33,375 nucleotides of DNA from Thermoplasmatota archaeon (GTDB lineage Archaea > Thermoplasmatota > JAQUQK01), in contig JAQUQK010000002.1 of assembly GCA_028716125.1 (NCBI GenBank), positions 1 through 33,375 on the forward strand, given 5' to 3'. Numbering within the stretch: the first letter of the stretch is position 1; the number at the start of each line of letters is the position of its first letter. The notes below the pieces were generated by a model that was given only the letters and a program-made list of their open reading frames with translations, did not search any database and was not told where the DNA came from. A program made the position numbers and the translations under genes. Of this stretch, positions 29,715 through 33,375 are shown in pieces.

Positions 29715-32700
29715 ATGCAAAGCAAAACTGCACGAAATCGTGTTGCCTGCTTGATTCTCACAGCAATGCTGCTTTCCGGATGTTTCACAATATCCGAAAC
29801 GGCTTCTGCCTCCGCGCTTTCAAATATATATGGCATTCTCCAGACGGTGACATCGCCATCCAACATCCTAAACGCAAACATCAGGTTCATGGCGCAAACT
29901 GGCGAATATCGCTTGATCTCATCACTCATTGACCTGCTCAATACTTCATCTCTCATATCTTTCTCAATAAATGACCGCAGCATCGAACCCGTACGCATTC
30001 GTTTTGTTAAGTCATTCATAGATTCGAAATTCGCGCTTCCTGCCTTTTACATTGACAACAAGGAGCAGGCAATAATAATCGGCTCAGACTACTATGAGAT
30101 TCGTTTCACTCCAGTAATCGACACGTGGAGCGTAAAGGTCAACGAGTCCGCCGTCCCGTTCGATATCTCGAAGATTCTCGCAGGCACCAGGACATTCGGC
30201 AAAGGTTCGGCATCGAGCATCCTTTTGAGCCGCGCAGAGGGTATGTGGATTCGCCTGTCGCAGCACGATGGCAACGGCGGAATATTTACATTCATGCCAG
30301 CCACAGGCCGCTCTAACTACGGCTGTCCAGTATCATTCAGCAAGTCGTGGCTTTCAGCTACATTCGGCATCACGCATCCGTTCTTTGAGTGGGGCGACAG
30401 CAAGCCGCGGATGCTTCTTAAATACACGGAAAATGCGACGCATTACACAATCACGCCGGAGCATTTTTCAGTGATTGGAGTACATGAGGCGGCGACTGGC
30501 ATAATCACGAACGGCGGGCGAATTCTCTGCAAAGAACCCGTGGATGATTTGTTTTCGACGCCGGCGATGGTGACGGCATCAAGCGAAATGGGGAATATTA
30601 CAAAAGGTCTGTCTACGACTGAGGGCTACCCTGCCCCAACTCTCTTCGACATGAACGGCATATTATATGCAATAGTTGCTGGTGCTGGTGGTAGTTACTC
30701 GGGTTGGTTGTATACGAATTCTGGATGGATTTCAAACACAGCTATAGTTTCTGGCATTTCTACACCAGCCGAACACAGCGGTATAACAGTATTTTGTAAA
30801 GGCGGCATATGGTATTGCATTGTAACAGTAGGCAATAGTGGGACCGCATTTTATGGATTCAAATGGATGGGATCCACATGGGCTTCAAACGCATCCATCG
30901 TTTCTGGTCTAATATCTTCACAATCACATACAAAACCATCAGTATTCCAAATGGATGGAATATATTATCTCATACTCGGCAGTGCCGAAGGAATATATTC
31001 TGGATTCGAATGGATGGGATCCACATGGGCTTCAAATGCATCCATCGTTTCTGGTCTAATAGCAGGGTCGGGATGGAACTACCCATCGGTTTTCTATAAA
31101 GATTCTAATTGGTATGCCATAATTGGAAAGTATAATGCGATAAGTGGATTCAAATGGATGGGATCCACATGGGCTTCAAATGCATCCATCGTTTCTGGTA
31201 TATCTATAAGCGGCAGCCCACAATATCCATCTGTATTCTACATATATGGCACATATTGCATCATTATCGGTTCATGGCAAAAATTCTATGGCTATGTATG
31301 GGAGGGCTCCGCATGGACGAAAAATTGGTTAATTAAAACAAACGCAAAAGATGATTCAACATCAACAGGGTGGAGTCCCCTTCCTTCTAACGAGCCATCG
31401 GCGTGGATAAAATTCGATGCAGGCTCAGTCAAGAATATTTCATCATGCCGCATCTACTGGGGTTCAGAGGTTGCATTCCACCCAGCCAGATATCACATCC
31501 AAGTCTCTTCAGACAACAGCACATTCTACACAGTAGTCACCGAAACCTCCGCCCCGCCCGCTTCAGCCTGGAAGAAATATGGCTGGCTGAATTACACCAA
31601 TGTCCGTTACATCAAACTTATAATTGATCAGCACGGCAGTTCCGGCACGAGAGTTTTTGAGTGTGATTACTATCAATGTTCGGCATTTATACCATCAAGG
31701 ACATCGGGGTTAATTTCCGAAATCGATTCCTGTTCATTCTCAACCTCTTACGCATATTTCGCATCAACCACAATCAAAATCCCCATATCAACAAAAGTTA
31801 CTGGAATCGTCAGCGTCAAAAATAATGCTGGCAATATATATGCCACCAACGTCACCGCAATCAACCTTCTCATTAACAACACATATTATTACGATGCAGT
31901 AAATCAGTTCGTCTACATCGGAACCAATAATGTCTCGCAGAACAAAATAATCAACTGGACCGTCTCCGCTTTATATGGCAGTTCATTCAATATTACAATA
32001 GCACCAAAGCTTGTTGATGTTGGGTTCCCACTTCACTGCCAAGGCACAATTGGCGACGCAGACGGCAAGATGATTTCAGGAATGATGGCATACACTGATA
32101 TATATAGTGGAACCGAAAAAATAGCATCGGGCCCAATATGGAACTGCACGGGAGGAAACTACCTATCGCTAATAGATACTACTTCTATAGCACCAGGGCC
32201 ATATTCCATCAAAATATCATTTACAGATTCTGGAACGGGCACGACATTTTCCACAACTAAACCGATTTACATTGGAAAGAGAGATGTGACATGGGATCCA
32301 GACGATCCGCAATATTCTTCCGCGTGGCTATACTACACTTTCTTCGATTCAAATTCAGGCACCCAGCTCCGCGACGACATATACAAAGTTTATATCTCGT
32401 CAGATGCCACAATCGAAGCAGCCGATCGCGTCAAGGGCGGCAAGTTCCCGACATACATCAACCAAGAACTATTTCTTCAGATCCGCGACTACTGGGACAA
32501 CACAATATATCCTGCAGGCGGCGGCACATATCAGTTCCGCATTTCAAACGGGGAAACATATCTTGACATTCCAATCGCGTTGCGTTCGTTCAAGGTCAAG
32601 AACACAAATTCCAGTACCGTATACTTCACGATGACGCAAAACAGCATCCGCCACAGCGAATGGATTCTGCCACAGGAAATCACGAGCTGGTATATCGGGG

Positions 32701-33375
32701 ATGGCACGTATGCAATCACAAAGCAATATTACAACAGCAAGACAGGGGCATATCAGCAGACACTTAACGACAATGTCGCGGTCAGCAATGATTTGTTCTA
32801 CTGGATCCGCGGCTACGACCTCGAAGACATCATAATTAACATCGATGCCAGCAACGCTTCACTAGCAAATCTAATATTGAATGTCGATATAAATGTAGAT
32901 GCGACCAATGCGACAATAGGAGCACTGATTACTAACATCCAAAACAAAATCGAGGTGGTTAATTCAACCGTTGGCGAAATCTATTCGAACATGATTGTAA
33001 ATTTCGACATCGTGAACTCCAGCATAGACTGGCTTAACAACACCCTGCTTCTGAAGTTCGACATAACAAATTCAAACATAGATTCCCTTGAAAACTCAGT
33101 CCTCGTGGCCATCGACCTTTCAGAAACGAATCTTACCACATTGTCAAACACGATCATAAATGCCTTGTCGGTCGTGGACTCCGTAGTGGACACGATAAAT
33201 TCTTACCAGGTCACCCACTTTGCAATCACCGATGCAAAGATAAATTCCCTTAACAACACCCTGCTTCTGAAGTTCGACATAACAAATTCAAACATAGATT
33301 CCCTTGAAAACTCAGTCCTCGTGGCCATCGACCTTTCAGAAACGAATCTTACCACATTGTCAAACACGATCATAA
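29715..33375 (+). CDS. Giant surface protein: lipobox, propeller-like repeats, discoidin domain, repeated stalk (3' end cut by window)
   Basis: The frame is open for 1220 codons from ATG 29715 to the window edge. Residues 1-23 form a signal with a lipobox-like LLSGC, so lipid anchoring is possible. Residues about 305-540 hold 48-49-residue repeats (GFKWMGSTWASNASIVSGL, then PSVFY...YAIIG) like propeller blades. Residues about 558-655 match an F5/8 type C (discoidin) domain: AWIKFDAGS, YHIQVSSDNSTFYTVV, VRYIKLII. Ig-like beta domains follow (680-1010). From about 1035 a Leu/Ile/Asn-rich stalk (NNTLLLKFDITNSNIDSLEN) begins to repeat. This is an adhesin or a virion/receptor-binding fibre; both readings fit. 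Confidence 0.8.
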   Translation, partial: MQSKTARNRVACLILTAMLLSGCFTISETASASALSNIYGILQTVTSPSNILNANIRFMAQTGEYRLISSLIDLLNTSSLISFSINDRSIEPVRIRFVKSFIDSKFALPAFYIDNKEQAIIIGSDYYEIRFTPVIDTWSVKVNESAVPFDISKILAGTRTFGKGSASSILLSRAEGMWIRLSQHDGNGGIFTFMPATGRSNYGCPVSFSKSWLSATFGITHPFFEWGDSKPRMLLKYTENATHYTITPEHFSVIGVHEAATGIITNGGRILCKEPVDDLFSTPAMVTASSEMGNITKGLSTTEGYPAPTLFDMNGILYAIVAGAGGSYSGWLYTNSGWISNTAIVSGISTPAEHSGITVFCKGGIWYCIVTVGNSGTAFYGFKWMGSTWASNASIVSGLISSQSHTKPSVFQMDGIYYLILGSAEGIYSGFEWMGSTWASNASIVSGLIAGSGWNYPSVFYKDSNWYAIIGKYNAISGFKWMGSTWASNASIVSGISISGSPQYPSVFYIYGTYCIIIGSWQKFYGYVWEGSAWTKNWLIKTNAKDDSTSTGWSPLPSNEPSAWIKFDAGSVKNISSCRIYWGSEVAFHPARYHIQVSSDNSTFYTVVTETSAPPASAWKKYGWLNYTNVRYIKLIIDQHGSSGTRVFECDYYQCSAFIPSRTSGLISEIDSCSFSTSYAYFASTTIKIPISTKVTGIVSVKNNAGNIYATNVTAINLLINNTYYYDAVNQFVYIGTNNVSQNKIINWTVSALYGSSFNITIAPKLVDVGFPLHCQGTIGDADGKMISGMMAYTDIYSGTEKIASGPIWNCTGGNYLSLIDTTSIAPGPYSIKISFTDSGTGTTFSTTKPIYIGKRDVTWDPDDPQYSSAWLYYTFFDSNSGTQLRDDIYKVYISSDATIEAADRVKGGKFPTYINQELFLQIRDYWDNTIYPAGGGTYQFRISNGETYLDIPIALRSFKVKNTNSSTVYFTMTQNSIRHSEWILPQEITSWYIGDGTYAITKQYYNSKTGAYQQTLNDNVAVSNDLFYWIRGYDLEDIIINIDASNASLANLILNVDINVDATNATIGALITNIQNKIEVVNSTVGEIYSNMIVNFDIVNSSIDWLNNTLLLKFDITNSNIDSLENSVLVAIDLSETNLTTLSNTIINALSVVDSVVDTINSYQVTHFAITDAKINSLNNTLLLKFDITNSNIDSLENSVLVAIDLSETNLTTLSNTII
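30855..31200 (+). repeat. Three near-identical coding repeats in the propeller-like region
   Basis: Copies begin at 30855, 31002 and 31146 (spacing 147 and 144 bases, 49 and 48 codons). About 55 bases of each are almost identical, coding GFKWMGSTWASNASIVSG. The connecting parts have diverged. More diverged blades lie on both sides. Near-identity at DNA level points to recent duplication or gene conversion. Confidence 0.85.
33033..33375 (+). repeat. Exact 127-base duplication in the stalk, period 216 bases
   Basis: Bases 33033-33159 and 33249-33375 are identical, offset by 216 bases (72 codons), and the second copy is cut by the window edge. Exact repetition suggests a tandem stalk array of unknown length, recently amplified. 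Confidence 0.85.

Noticed and set aside
30863..31627. Short ORFs starting at repeated ATGs in the giant gene
   Set aside because: They are out-of-frame readings of the near-identical repeats in the large surface-protein gene, whose frame is open throughout.

Overview
The window looks like part of a mobile element (plasmid, virus or integrated element) of an uncultured archaeon. The evidence for an archaeal host is strong: TATA boxes of archaeal type lie 22-32 bases upstream of many start codons, so several mRNAs must be nearly leaderless; operator palindromes flank those TATA boxes; and AbrB-like and DUF2080-like regulators are present. Genes inside operons use GGAGG-type ribosome sites and many ATGA or TAATG overlaps, with several GTG and TTG starts. 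I could not assign the host lineage. I saw no integrase, capsid, portal, terminase, VirB4/VirD4 or relaxase that I recognise.

Layout. Bases 1-1830 hold a leftward partial gene, an AbrB-like regulator divergent from a small gene, a protein with six 29-residue repeats, and a compact tRNA-like structure. Bases 1835-10288 are a dense rightward operon of phage-style accessory genes: a SWIM-like zinc protein, a string of microproteins (many with paired Cys), a cytosine-5 DNA methyltransferase, a second class I methyltransferase broken at a run of nine C, a two-winged-helix protein whose gene carries a cluster of TTGACGCAA repeats (possible replication initiator and origin), and a DUF6011-like protein.

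Bases 10441-23617 and 25920-29668 encode a large set of membrane proteins, many of form membrane segment - ectodomain - membrane segment - charged or coiled cytoplasmic tail, with one P-loop ATPase that seems to carry a C-terminal PD-(D/E)XK-like nuclease domain. These genes are tied together by two promoter families: four nearly identical 41-base promoters (before 17526, 20202, 21566 and 26895) and two promoters with GTATACACA/TGTGTATAC operators (before 14456 and 19087). I infer a co-regulated envelope machine or membrane-virion module; its function is unknown. A final, window-truncated gene encodes a lipoprotein-like surface protein of more than 1220 residues with propeller-like repeats, a discoidin domain and a repeated stalk.

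Bases 23618-25900 are an accessory island with a GC-rich structured region that may be a non-coding RNA, small genes, a skewed non-coding stretch, a tRNA-Leu(UAA)-like gene with a hairpin touching its 5' end, two interleaved perfect inverted repeats that would form an H-type pseudoknot, and a DUF2080-like regulator gene that may be an IS200/IS605 remnant. All functional statements come from reading motifs by eye; no database search was possible.
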